Origin: Gymnothorax reevesii
Lineage: Eukaryota > Chordata > Actinopteri > Anguilliformes > Muraenidae
Direction: 5' to 3'
NCBI GenBank assembly: GCA_029721435.1
Contig: CM056584.1
Location: forward strand, 14,345,739-14,409,738
Length of the DNA: 64,000 nt
Part shown: piece by piece, positions 48,429-59,888 of the stretch
Layout: the number at the start of each line of letters is the position of its first letter
Position numbering within the stretch: position 1 is the stretch's first letter
Position numbers and translations under genes: made by a program
The notes under the pieces: generated by a model
Told to the model about the DNA's origin: nothing
Database searches by the model: none
What the model saw: only the letters and a program-made list of their open reading frames with translations

Positions 48429-49350
48429 GCTGGAAATATACTTGCCGTCCAAAGGTGTGTGCGCGGTCGACCAGCAAACATCGTGAGTGTATTTGTGCAA
48501 ACACATGCCTGTACACTACGCGTGTTACCGGAGGACTCCAGTGGGGGATACTCTGGAGAATTCAATTGGACAGTTTGGCATGAAGTGAACTAACATGGTG
48601 ACACCACAGACTGTATAAAATGATGGATGCAGCACCGGGGTCTGAAAACTGAGGCCTGTGCGGAAATCTCTAAAATTTGCATTCTATTTAATGGCCAGCA
48701 GATGGCGACGTCGTGGTTTCAGAAAGATGTTTAATCCTCTGGAAGTCTATGAGAAAATGACCCTACTTTCCCACCTGATATATTATTTCAATAATGATTT
48801 TCCACATTACTTGGTATGGATCTCAAGTTTCACGTCTCTTTCGATATATCATGGCGTTCATTTTTGTAAATTACGGTTCGAAATAGACTAGAATAAAGGA
48901 GATGGCCAGAATATGCTTCAGGGCGTGGCTATCCTCTGGTCCTCGTCTGCTACGGTCAGATCCACCCCTAGATCCACCCCTCGCTCCTCCCTGGATATTC
49001 AATTCACGCTGTCGTCCAATAGGAATCACATCCAGTTTCAAAATGAGAAAATGGCACTATTCAAATTGCCAAAATCGAGGTTTCAAAATGGTATGCTGAG
49101 ACCAGTGGGTGACGTCGCGGTTGATTTGTCCATCTTTTCTCTGCAGTGTATGGGTGACACTAGAGGCGTTTAGTTAACGGATAATGCAACAACGCTGCCC
49201 CTGCCGTTTAGATGCATTTTTGCACCATGCATACGTATCACGTTAATTTTTGAGGACGTGCACAAACTACGCTCCAAATGAGTGCGGGATACGCGTGGCG
49301 GCCATCTTGTGTATGCGTTCATGTATTTTAAAGCAAGTATATTTCCAGTC
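48429..49350. mobile_element. Outer inverted-repeat element (interrupted)
   Basis: GGCTGGAAATATACTTGCC at 48429 and the inverse GCAAGTATATTTCCAG at 49333-49348 mark a pair of ends; the hAT MITE at 48605-49152 sits inside. Without that insert it is about 370 bp. Confidence 0.55.
48605..49152. mobile_element. hAT-type MITE with perfect 8-bp target duplication
   Basis: Flanked by GGTGACAC on both sides (48597-48604 and 49153-49160). Ends CACAGACTGTATAAAATGAT and, inverted, CATACACTGCAGAGAAAAGA. 548 bp, no transposase seen. Confidence 0.78.
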
Positions 49351-49359
49351 GTCGTGTAC

Positions 49360-51530
49360 TTCTCATTCACTGGCAGAGACAGAAAGGACAAGGCTAATCA
49401 CTGTAGCCACCACTCGTATGCGTTCTCTCGCCACAGCCTGGGCATCAGAAAAAGTGCACAATATAAGCCCACATTGGGAAAGTACTTTAACATGCCCCCC
49501 CCCCCCCCTTAGAAAAAAAAAAAAAAAGTACTCCATTTAATGGCTCGAACGTTTTTGCAGTGTCAGGGGCCTATTCATAAGCATGGAGTGGAGGGCAGTG
49601 CACAGCCCTGTGGGTAATTTTGCCCCCGGCATGATGCCTCTTATCCATTTTCAGTTTTGCACAGCATGCTAGGACTAGGCCACTTAATGCTACAGCCTGA
49701 AAAATACCAGACAGAAAAGAGAGGCTGGGTCCACAGGCAACTGCCTGTCATCTAGGAAGATGGTGCAAAAGGTATTCTTGGGATACACTCTACTTAATTC
49801 ATGTAATTTTTTCACAAAGCTCTGTTTAAATATTTACCTTCCACTTGTACACAATGGGAACATGCACCAGAAAACAGGAGGAGGAACAGATTGCCTCATT
49901 TTTTTCTCCCAATTAGAGTTCATTGGCCTCCTGAGGCTCGTAAAGGCTGTGCAGAATGTTTGCTAATGTGAAAAGGTACACTATTCAGAGCATATTTTGC
50001 ATTTTCTTTGTATCTGAGAATGCAAACTAAATGAAGCAGGAGTGTATATGCCAAAAACCTTGGGCACAGAGAACAAGGCCATTTTGAAGTTACTGTAAAA
50101 TAATACTGAAATTTAGAACTAACTTTGGCCCCAGGATTTAAAGAGATAGTTAAGATTTGAAGTATGTCTGCATTCTAAATTTGAGCTATCATTTTTTTTT
50201 TGCTCACAATGAAACTTGTATGTATAACTGGAGTATAGGGCTCTTGGAAACTTTGCTACTCCTCTAAATAGTCTCTCCGCTGACTGGCTTGGCATGTTGC
50301 CCAAACAGCAACTAAGATGACTTGTTTTTATTCAGTTTTCAATGAATAAGCTCCCCCTTCAGTGAGTATAATGATACCAGGGTCAACTGATGCTGAAACA
50401 CTTTATTTTTAATGGATTCATGTGAATAAAAAAGGTTCACCTGGTGACCAATGGTCGATGAAGTATGAGCTACTTAAAGTGCTCCTCAGTTTTGTTGTCT
50501 TTGCGGCAGTCCTACTTAACATTCCCTGACTATAAACGTCTAATTAAAATGTTGTGATATCTTTATGCACGGCGCACAGATTCCAAATAAAAAAAAAATC
50601 AATGCCGGATTTGGCGAAAAGAGCTCTTTACTTTTGTGAATCGTGCCTGCTTTCATTGGACAAAAACACCCAATACTGCCTCAGACACAGCGGCTACAAA
50701 GCAGAATTGGTCTTTATTTACTTAGAAGCAGGGAAATCACAATAAATGAGCTTTGCGCAGAATAGGTCATTATTTTCACCCTTGTTTTGTCTGCACTGAA
50801 ATTTTCAGACTGCATTTGCTTCCTGAAATAGCATTATTGGGATTGCAGCCCACTCAAAACAAAAACATCCTCTGAACATTGTGCCTCTCCCAAAAATACA
50901 ATATAACCAAAGGTGCAGGATGTCAGGTACAGAAGTGATTAAAACCGTTTCCATTCTTGCACATTTCTTTTCCGTATGATTGCAAGGGATTACGTTGATA
51001 TAATAGGTCATCAAACACAGTGTAAGTATTAATTCGCCCCCACCAACAAAGTTGGATGAGCCTCATGTAATTTCCTGAGTCTGTCTGTCTGTTCTGTCTG
51101 CAAACAAAATGTATCACAAACTTCTTGGCTGATTTGGATTAAGCTTAATTGGGAGGTGGGAATCTTGTGAGATGATCTGATGATGTCTTAAAAACAAAAA
51201 ATTCTTTTTTAATGATGAAGATTTGACAGTTACTGAGATTGCCTAATGTTGAATATTTGCCTGTCACTGTCAGAATTTAAAAAGCAAGTTTGCCTGAATT
51301 TCCAAAAATAATTAGTAATATACAGCCCTCAAGAGGAAACAAAATTTTTCTTAGAGAAATTAAATTTTCGTATCAAGTAGAACTAAGTGAGCATCGAAAA
51401 ATAAAGAACAATAGGTGACGTAAAATGGTGCCATCATGAATTTTTTTTAGGTGGGGCTATGCACTCTATTGAGTGCCCTTCCAGTTTTGAGAGTGTGCTT
51501 CATGACGGATAAATAAACTGATTAATTATA
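49360..51530. other. No gene recognised
   Basis: Only short random open frames and homopolymer runs (C10 and A15 at 49495-49527). Confidence 0.45.
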
Positions 51531-51540
51531 ATACATCAGT

Positions 51541-51907
51541 TTTATATAGCGCTTTTCTGGACACTCAAAGACACTTCACAATGGATACATTATTCACTCA
51601 CACATTCACGCTCTGATGGCAGTAAACTATGTTTTTGTTTCCACAGCTGCCCTGGGGCAGACTGACGGAAGCATGGCTGTCTGTATGCGCCTACGGCCCC
51701 TCCGACCACCACCAAACATTCACACACAGCCATGCATCCTATAATGCATGTTTTGTGGGTGGGGGAAACCGGAGTACCTGGAGGTAACCCATGCGAACAC
51801 GGGGAGAACATGAAAACTCCACACAGCAAGGCCCCAGGCCGGATTCCAGCCCACGACTTTCTCACTGTGAGGCAGTAGTGCTAACCACTGTGCCACTGTA
51901 CCACCCT
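51541..51907 (-). mobile_element. tRNA-derived SINE, full-length-looking, minus strand
   Basis: Reading from 51907 on the minus strand: GGCACAGTGGTTAGCACTAC, TGCCTCACAGTGAGAAAGTC, TGTGTGGAGTTTTCATGTTC, CTCCGGTTTCCCCCACCCAC, then the tail AGTGTCCAGAAAAGCGCTAT. Same family head as 22893 and a tail similar to 8501. Confidence 0.75.
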
Positions 51908-51911
51908 ATCA

Positions 51912-53270
51912 TAGATGCTTACCTATCATTTACAGCACAGACGGCAAAAAGAGACATACTTGGGTGTTTGGAGAAAGCTGATCATTTTATTTATCATCAT
52001 CATCATAATCATCATAACCATCATCATCCATTTGAAACCCATCTCTGAAAAAGCAAAGAGAAAAACTAAACATTTAACCTCCTGATACAAATGTCATGCC
52101 ATAATACACCATGTTATAGCAATATTACAATTCCTTTTCCGAGACCACAGCACCTCTCAGTTCTTCAGGTACAGGTGAGAGGAGGGTTTCACTGCAGTGA
52201 TACCAATGCTAAACCCAACATCCTTTAAAGGAGGGGTTCCCTCTTTCATCAAAGGCCCCAAAATTTACTATCGGGAGACTTAAGAGGTGTCAATAACATT
52301 GCGTGTTTGACATCTTAAACCAACATATGCAACACACTGCAATAGAATGTAAATTACAATGTTAAGAAATGCATGAGACATCGAGTTACATAATGCAATG
52401 CAGGGTGTTCTGTGTTATTGATTTCCAGTGTCTACGTTTGGGAACCCCTACCTTCAAGGTCAATAAAGTTGAGTTTATAACAAATCTGTGACAGTGATGC
52501 CTTCAGTTACATCATACCGTCGACCATTATTGGTGAGAACTAGTTTCATCAGGATTGGCAAAGTATTCACTGCAGAAAGTTGGGCAAAATCAAAATCAGG
52601 AAGAAACTGACTGAAGGGCAGGATTAGAGATTTTAAGGCCCCTTGGCAGGACACCGATATATTTTCCTACTTGATACCACTTACGAAAGTTCTGGTTTTT
52701 CCCAACTACAGATGACGAGCATTGCTGAGAAGTCATCGATTTCAGTCTGTCACTCAGCGAAAGCAGAACACTCACCATTTCAAAAACCTCAAGTGAAAAT
52801 GTTCAGTAAAACCTTGTCGCAGCAGTTTCCACTGACAAAATATTTGGCATTTTGCTCTTCCAAACAAAAACTGGGCAACCATTCTGTGTCGTGGTGTCCA
52901 TTATTTCACCCAAATGGGTACATGGTAAACTTTGGCATGAAGCTGAACCTATGAAACATACTGACCATAGAGTCAAGCAAGTTCACAAACCATTCTATGA
53001 TCATTGAACTTCCCAGTTAGTGAGATAGGGTTTGGTATTAAAACGTCTCAGAAACTTTGTAGTGTTGTTTTAACTGACAATGGTAAGTGGGTGCACCATT
53101 ATGCAATAATTTATTTACCATGGGTTTTGCAAGGCATTTATACTGTGCAGCAATAAACAAATGCATCGCCTGTCATTTCTTATATTTTGAAAATATCAGC
53201 TACTTAAACCTGTCTTATGTTCCTATTTGTCTCTTTAGAATGATGACAGCTCGTACTTATGTTGACATAT
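51912..53270. other. Downstream of fscn2; no gene recognised
   Basis: Has an imperfect (CAT)n run at 51993-52030 and otherwise nothing recognisable. Confidence 0.45.
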
Positions 53271-53274
53271 GTGC

Positions 53275-53280
53275 TCTTTA
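53275..53280 (-). promoter_or_regulatory. Possible fscn2 polyadenylation signal AATAAA
   Basis: AATAAA on the minus strand 245 bases after the stop codon; a plausible 3' UTR end. Confidence 0.45.
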
Positions 53281-53524
53281 TTGGCAGAGACACACTCAAA
53301 GCAAAGCTTAAAACAAACTCTGACTGATACAAAAATTTTTCTGATGGCCTGAAAACATCAACTAGTGGTTAGAGATTGGACTAAATTGCTTGGCCGCGCT
53401 ACACTACATGTAGCTGTTCACATGTGTCAGCCGGACAGCCAAGTTCACGTTCTTATGCCCTCTCAGCTGTTTGCCTGGGGATGGGGGCGAATGTCTAATA
53501 CTCTCATCACAAACCCGGACACGG

Positions 53525-53730
53525 TCAGTACTCCCAGAGCGACGCAGCGTCCGCTGTTTCTCCATCGCCCATCAAGGCTCCTCCCTTGTCACCCCTCAGG
53601 TACTTGCCGTTCTTGCCCCGGATGCCCACCTGCCCATGCTCCAGGAACTCGAGGAAGAAGTCTTCCGGTGTTTCCCCGTCCGTGCACACTAGCCCACTTT
53701 TGGATATGTACCAGAACTTTCCGTGAGAGC
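53525..53730 (-). CDS. fscn2: fscn2 exon 5 (terminal)
   Basis: 206 bases from acceptor TTCCACAG|GC to stop TGA (53527-53525). Encodes [20 protein letters not shown]...[13 protein letters not shown]...ASLWEY. It was read by hand from the minus strand; overlapping plus-strand open frames are shadows. Confidence 0.93.
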
Positions 53731-54248
53731 CTGTGGAACAAGCCAGAGGTCAGAGGGCAGGAAAGGGGTGAAAGGTCTTGGGGTGCAGGGTTCTCACACA
53801 TCAATACATTTGTTATGCTGTCAGATAAAGAGAGAAAGACGAATCAAAGCAGTAAACAGGGCAAAGAGTACAGCTCATTTGAGTGCTAATTGTTACCTCT
53901 TGTGAAATCCTGAAGGAGTTTCTCATTTTGGAATGAAGGCACAGAGCAAGAGACGTTGAGGAAGAGGCCAATCTTGCACACATCCTCTGAATGAACAAAG
54001 AGGCGCATGAAAGGGTCTGTTTCACAACTCACCTTTGATGTGGTAGGCACCATCGCTGAAAAGCAGGTCGAAGATATCATAGATGGAGCGGTTGGCATGC
54101 AGCGTGTTTGAGTTCCTGTGTTGGCAAACAAAGCCATCCTCCCCCCGCAGTATTAAAGTCGGTCTGTTTATCAACTTCAGCACAAAGTGCTCATCTTTAC
54201 CTGAGAGAGAGAAGGAGCAGGAGTTTGTATGAGAGAGAGAGAGGGGGA

Positions 54249-54315
<67 letters not shown>

Positions 54316-57300
54316 ACACATTGAACATTGAATAAACCAGCTTGACTGAGCACGGAACCAAGCTGTCCTGCTTAATCTGCCTACTTCCAGATTTAACATA
54401 TTTCCATATTTTGAAAACCAACCCCATTAAATAATCATTGCCTCATTTCCTCATCACTTCCAATAGTGCAACTAACTCAAATTATGAATTGAAATGGCAA
54501 TACTTTTTCAGAGGTAATGAGATTAAAAAAAAAAAAAAACATCTCCGGAAAGCTATTTTCTTCCATTTAGGGAGCTCGCTAATGGGTAAACCCTCACCCA
54601 CTGCATCACTGACAGCCGCCAGCTGTCCGTTCTTCTTCGTGCAGATGTACTTTCCGTTGCTTGCGCGAAGAGCCACCCTGTGACCCAGCCATTCGATGTT
54701 GAACATGGTGTTGGCCGCCCTGGGAAAGGATGGGGTGTAAACAGGGATAGCTGTAAACATTGTGTTTACACAAACTCAGAGTGAGCAGTAATTCACTTTT
54801 AATACAGGAGGAACTTTATGTTCGCTCTAGTAGCTGCTGGAGGGCATTTACACTGATGATAGCCTTTTCCGAGACATGTTTTTTTTTTCTTTCCAAAAAG
54901 CTTTTAAATGAGTACAACCCCAACTCAGAAAAAGTTTGGATGGTATGGAATATGCTCACAAAAACAGACCGCTGTTATTTCTAAATTTAATTTAATTGTA
55001 AACGGTATGAAGATATTTAAAGTTTTGCCTGGTCACCCTCGTGTTATCTGCAAATATATATTCATTCCTGCCATTTAATTTCTGGATTCCAAAAAAGTTG
55101 AAACGGGGGCAGTTTAGGACAAGCAGTGCGGTAAAACAGTTTGAATAATGATGTGATTTGAGACAGCTGGTGTCAGCAGGTGATTGCAATCATGAGCTTG
55201 GAGAAAAGTATCATCCAGCGGAAAGGCTCAATGCTTCAAGAGCAAAGGTGGATCAAGGATCGCCAATTTGCCCAACGATGTGTGAGAAAATCATTGTAAG
55301 GATTAAAAGCAATGTTTCCCAAGGAAGATTTGAAGGGATTTGGATATTTCACCCTTTACAATGCAGAATATAATTGCAGATTCAAGGAATCTAAGCGCGC
55401 AAGCTAAGCTGAATGTCATTGGTCTCTGATCAGTCAGACGACTGTGTCGAGAACTATCATTTATCTATAAGTGATATACACCGCCCTCCATAATTATTGG
55501 CACCCCTGGTTAAGATGTGTTAAAAGCCTTAAAATAAATTCAGTTTTTATTGCAGAAGCATACTCTCACGCTGAAAATTGTAGAAAAATGTAACCTTCAA
55601 CTCAAGTGAATTTTAAGGGAAAACGAAATCCCTGAGTAAGAAATAATTATTTTTCATAAAATCATCTGTTGCAGAATTATTGGCACCCGTAACAAGTCCT
55701 TGGAAATAAATGTAATTGAAGTATTTCTGTCATTTCTACAGTAGTTTACAAAGTTGATCAGAGTATCTAGGAACATTTAATTAGTAATTCATCACTTCCT
55801 GTTTCCTGTGACACAGAGGCCATTTCTTTTATACACTCTTCAACATGGGAAAGACAAAGGAACACACCTTCAAATAAGGCAGATGTGTGTCGATCTTCAC
55901 AAGTCAGGCAATGGCTACAAGAAAATAGCCACTCGCCTGCACCTGCCCATATCTACTGTCAGAGGAATCATTAAGAAGTTTAAAACAACTGAAACAGTGG
56001 TAAACAAGCCTGGATGAAAACGCAAGGTTATTTTGCCACCAAGCACAGTGAGGAGGATGGTAAGAGAAATAGAAAGTTCTCCAAAGCTCACTGTTAAAGA
56101 ATTGCAACAAATGGTAGCATCTTCGGGTCACAAAGTCTCCAAAACCACCATCAGGTGATATCTACATGCCAACAAGCTGTTTGGGAGGCATGCACGGAAA
56201 AAAACCTTTTCTCACTCGCAATCATAAATGCAAACGTCTGGAGTTCGCTAAGCGGTACTGGGACTTCAACTGGGACTGTGTGCTTTGGTCAGATGAGACC
56301 AAGTTAGAGCTTTCTGGCAACTAACACTCTAAGTGGGTCTGGCGGAACACAAAAGATATGTAAGCAGAAAAGCACCTCATGCCCACTGTGAAGTATGGGG
56401 GAGGATGGGTGATGCTGTGGGCCTGTTACTCTTCCAGAGGCCCTGGGAACCTTGTTAGGGTGCATGGCATCATGAACGCTTTGAAATACCGGGACATCTT
56501 AAATCAAAATCTGGTGGCCTCTGCCTGAAAGCTGAGGATGAGTCATCACTGGGTCTGTCAGAAAGATAATGACCCCAAACATGTAGCCAAATCTACACAG
56601 AAATGGTTCACCAGACACAGAATCAAGGTCCTCCCATGGCCATCTCAGTCCCCAGACCTCAACCCCATTGAAAACCTGTGGAGTGAGCTGAAGAGGAGAG
56701 TGCAGAGGAGAGGACCCAGGTCGCTGGATGATTAAGAGAGATTGCGCAAAGAGGAATGGTTGAAGATCCCTCTTTCTGTATTCTCCCATCTTGTGAAACA
56801 TTATAGGAGAAGACTAGGTGCTGTTTTGTTGGGAAAAGGGGGTTGTACAAAGTATTAACATCAGGATTGGTAATAATTGTGGCACACATGATTTGATGTA
56901 AAAGAATTATTTCTTAATGTGAGATTTTCTTCCCACTGAATAGATGCACTTGAATTAAAGGTTGGATTTTCCTCTTTTTTTCATTGTGGTCCTATATTAT
57001 TTAGAAAAAAACTGAATTTATTAGAAGCTAAACCAGGGGTGCCAATAATTATGGAGGGTACTGTAACTGCATGGGCACAGGATTACTTTGCATACCTTTG
57101 TCAGGTTCTACACTGTGTTTTTAAATCTGCAAATACCTGTGAAAACTTTTTAATACAAACAGTAAGCCTTACGTTAGCCATTTTTAGAAGCACCATTAAT
57201 TGTTTAGGCTCGGAGGCATCTACTATTGACCGTTACACCGTGGAAATGTTTTTGAGGTCAGAGAATGCCATATTAGAAAAATATTTCAGTAGTTTTTGCA

Positions 57301-59418
57301 GAAATGGGCTCTGTGTGCTCCAGACCAAAGAGGATAATGAGCACTGTTACTGTTACTTGCAGGAAGTCCAAAATTCATAAGCTTTGTCATGGTATGGGGC
57401 TGTGTCAGTGCTCTTGGCGAGGGTAACTTGCAGTTCTGCGGAAGCACCATTACTTCTGAAAACTATGCAACCTTCAAAATGACATCTGTTCCAGGGAAAT
57501 GCATGCCTATATCAACTTGATGATACAAAACCGCATTCTCCATGCATCAGAAAGGAATGGCCACATTAGAAGAGGGTGCGGGCCAGCCTGCAGTTCTGAC
57601 TTGTCTGCAATAGAGAGCATGTGGTTCATTTTGAAATGCTAAATACTACAAGGAAAACCTTGCAGTGTTGCTCACCATAAGACTTCTTTGCAGGAAGAAT
57701 GGGACAAAATTACAACACTTATTCACTTGTGCTGTACTGTCCCAAGTTTTTTTTTTTTTTTTTTAATCTGTGGCAACAATCATGACTGAAATGTGTTTAT
57801 TTTGAAAAATCAATAAAATTGCCGCCGTACAACGTCAGTGTGCTTTACTGGAGTTGTATTTGAAGGTAAAAGCAGGTTAACTACAAATGAAAAATTTATA
57901 TTTCAAATGAAACTAGATACAAATAGAAGAGGAATCATTGAACAATGCTGACTACACCATAGTATGTGAGCATTTCTGTTTAGCACAGATCTGACATCGG
58001 TAGATTCAGTTAGGGAACTGATATTTTAGGCAAAAGAAGAGGAATTTGTATTCATGTGTACAGTCCTATCCCCCTTTTTTCTATGTAAAACCAGTGAATT
58101 TAGGTAGTTTGGTATAATACCTTATAAAGCAAGTAAATGTGATGCATTTCAAAAGGGAAGGACCAAGCCACTTCTCTCTGGACATTAGTCCAATAGACAC
58201 GTAAAAGGAAGCTCGAGTGATGTCTGGGAGAGGGGCAGTTTCATTTGGTAGGCAAAGCGAGCCAAAACAATTCCAGTCTAAGCCATTGCCCGTAGAACTC
58301 AATCAAATCCTGTGTAAGGCCAGTAAAAAAATAATCTAAGATATTTCTGCCCAGCAAGGGAGACATTCACTTGGGAGGGCATTTCTTTCCTCATCATGCA
58401 GTATATTACATTGCACCGCTTCGGCGAACAACCTGATCCACAGAGATGAACAGTTATGGATAACACTAATGGTACTCACAGGGATTGTTGTATCAGCTCA
58501 ATGGCATACGCAGCCGCTGATTGTGAGTATGTGCAAGGTAAACAAACAACAAAAAAATAAAAACAATTTGCGCTGAAAAAAGATAGTACAATTAGACAGA
58601 TGACCCGTCACACAGTTATGACTCCAGCATCATTCAAAAAGAAATCAGTGGAAATAATCGAAGAACACCAAAAGTAATAAGGGGGTATATCAGTGGTTGC
58701 TCTCACTAGTAACAAAGACTCACACAGGCTCCACTGATAAAATGTTTCTGGGATGCAACAACCTTGCAGCTCGTTGGATACACCAAGGAGTAAAAATGAA
58801 TGGTTCTGTGTTGGCTCGACCTTCAGGAAAAGCTAACATGCTAGTGCATTCCCCCCATGAGCTCATGTAGTAGAAAGCCACAACCCAGGTGACAAGCCTA
58901 CCATGTAATTCAGCATTCAAACCCCACCGGGAAAGAAAGAAAGATTTGTTTAGATTGTAGGTCCAAACCTTGCCCTGATGGGTGTCCAGATATAATCTGT
59001 AATTAAAATCAGGTCCATATTAAATAAATGGCATTACTAATGATCCACAGCGCAAGGATCAGGAGATAAGACCCTGTGTCAGTGCAAGCCCAAGATGTAA
59101 AGTGCCGTAGCGAGCTTAACTGGTTCATGCATTTGTGGACAGTGCATACTAGCCTGCACTCTCCTCAGTCAGCATCTGAAATCACAGGAGTTTCTTTCTT
59201 ATGGATCCCATGCATACTAAATTAGGCAGGAAAGCGAGAAAAGGGTTAAGCGCTCTCTCACTCTTCTGTCGCCGTGGACTCGATGCCTCCATGGGTGACC
59301 AGTGTCCAGTAAGTGCCCCCGTTGGTCCTGAACATGCACTTCCTGGTCTCCTTGTCAATCTCCATCTGAAAGGTCTCCATGTCGGTCTGATCATCCTGAT
59401 TGGCTGACAAGCTCACTC
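53525..59418 (-). CDS. fscn2: Fascin 2 (retinal fascin), exons 2-5, 5' exon outside window
   Basis: Seen: exons 59418-59262 (157), 54719-54598 (122), 54200-54033 (168) and 53730-53525 (206) splice in frame into the C-terminal ~217 residues of a fascin, ending in the fascin signature LWEY. They cover the last part of beta-trefoil 2/3 and all of trefoil 4. Fascin hallmarks are [48 protein letters not shown] and ANRSIYD. FSCN2 is favoured over FSCN1 by AANTMF, VGKDE and FVCQHR as I recall the paralogues. Known: fascins crosslink F-actin into parallel bundles; fascin 2 acts in photoreceptors and hair-cell stereocilia. The large first exon (about 280 codons) must lie beyond 64000, giving an intron 1 over 4.5 kb. 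Introns 1 and 2 carry Tc1 transposons; an AATAAA follows at 53280-53275. Confidence 0.9.
54033..54200 (-). CDS. fscn2: fscn2 exon 4
   Basis: 168 bases, acceptor CTCTCAG|GT and donor AAAG|GTGAGT. Encodes [20 protein letters not shown]...[21 protein letters not shown] long CT microsatellite lies just upstream of its acceptor on the gene strand. Confidence 0.93.
54231..54312. repeat. (GA)n microsatellite next to a splice acceptor
   Basis: About 40 GA dinucleotides, interrupted near 54243-54252. On the fscn2 strand it reads (CT)n about 30 bases upstream of the exon 4 acceptor. Confidence 0.95.
54598..54719 (-). CDS. fscn2: fscn2 exon 3
   Basis: 122 bases, acceptor TTCCCAG|GG and donor G|GTGAGG. 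Encodes [20 protein letters not shown]...[13 protein letters not shown]. Confidence 0.93.
54915..57856 (+). mobile_element. Old Tc1-like transposon, split by a younger Tc1
   Basis: TA-flanked. Left terminus CAACCCCAACTCAGAAAAAG, right terminus TTACTGGAGTTG. Eroded transposase matches the 44658 family: GCATGGGCACAGGATTACTT (57070), GTATGGGGCTGTGTCAGTG (57392) and AAGAGGGTGCGGGCCAGCC (57570). Without the 1585-bp insert it is about 1.35 kb, similar to its relative. In fscn2 intron 2. Confidence 0.72.
55479..57063 (+). mobile_element. Younger Tc1-like transposon nested in the older one
   Basis: TA-flanked (55477, 57064). Inverted termini share CCCTCCATAATTATTGGCAC and CCCTGGTTAAG-like sequence. 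The transposase is recognisable but interrupted by stops: N-terminal HTH at 55808-56017 ([20 protein letters not shown]) and the DDE part at 56538-56735 ([28 protein letters not shown]). Confidence 0.9.
57893..58160 (+). repeat. Unclassified dispersed repeat B, copy 2
   Basis: Aligns with 32577-32843, including the shared stretch starting ATGTGATGCATTTCAAAAGG (58137-58156). A ~40-base difference lies in the middle (58050-58090). In fscn2 intron 2. Confidence 0.65.
59262..59418 (-). CDS. fscn2: fscn2 exon 2
   Basis: 157 bases, acceptor TGTCCAG|GA and donor GA|GTGAGA. Encodes [18 protein letters not shown]...[23 protein letters not shown]. Confidence 0.92.
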
Positions 59419-59820
59419 CTGGACATACCCACACATAAGGGTAGAGTAAATAACATTCATCCGTACATGCACACAAAAATTAAGTGCAATAGTGACATAT
59501 CTTATTAATTCCTTTGCTCAGCGTACGACTCAACTGAGCTGTTATGATTTTGTCAACAAATGATATTACATTTTATTTTTTTTATCACTATGACAAATGG
59601 CTTTGATGTAATCCAGTGCTATATCAGTCAGTATCAGTCAGTTCTGTTTAGGTTTCTGTGAACTAGTGTCTGGATATCTCACAGTTCTTAAATTATTTTT
59701 TTCCACTCGTAAACACTTAAGGATTTTTGTTTGCTCTCTGTAGGCGTGTTCATGGCTGTGTGAGCATATGAGATCATAGATATTAGTGAATGTGTTTGTC
59801 TTTATATGACTTTGTGTTTT

Positions 59821-59850
59821 TGTGTGTGTGTGTGTGTGTGTGTGCGCATG
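59821..59850. repeat. (GT)n microsatellite
   Basis: About 12 GT units, then alternating GC/AT purine-pyrimidine sequence (GTGCGCATGCGCATGTG), a potential Z-DNA former. Confidence 0.85.
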
Positions 59851-59888
59851 CGCATGTGTGATTCCTATGTGGTCCATGTTTACCTACC

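Noticed and set aside
53365..53889. 174-codon plus-strand open frame
   Set aside because: Antisense shadow of fscn2 exon 5, which reads perfectly on the minus strand to LWEY and stop.
54022..54427. Leu-Ser repeat frames on the minus strand and Arg-Glu frames on the plus strand
   Set aside because: Translations of the (GA)n microsatellite.
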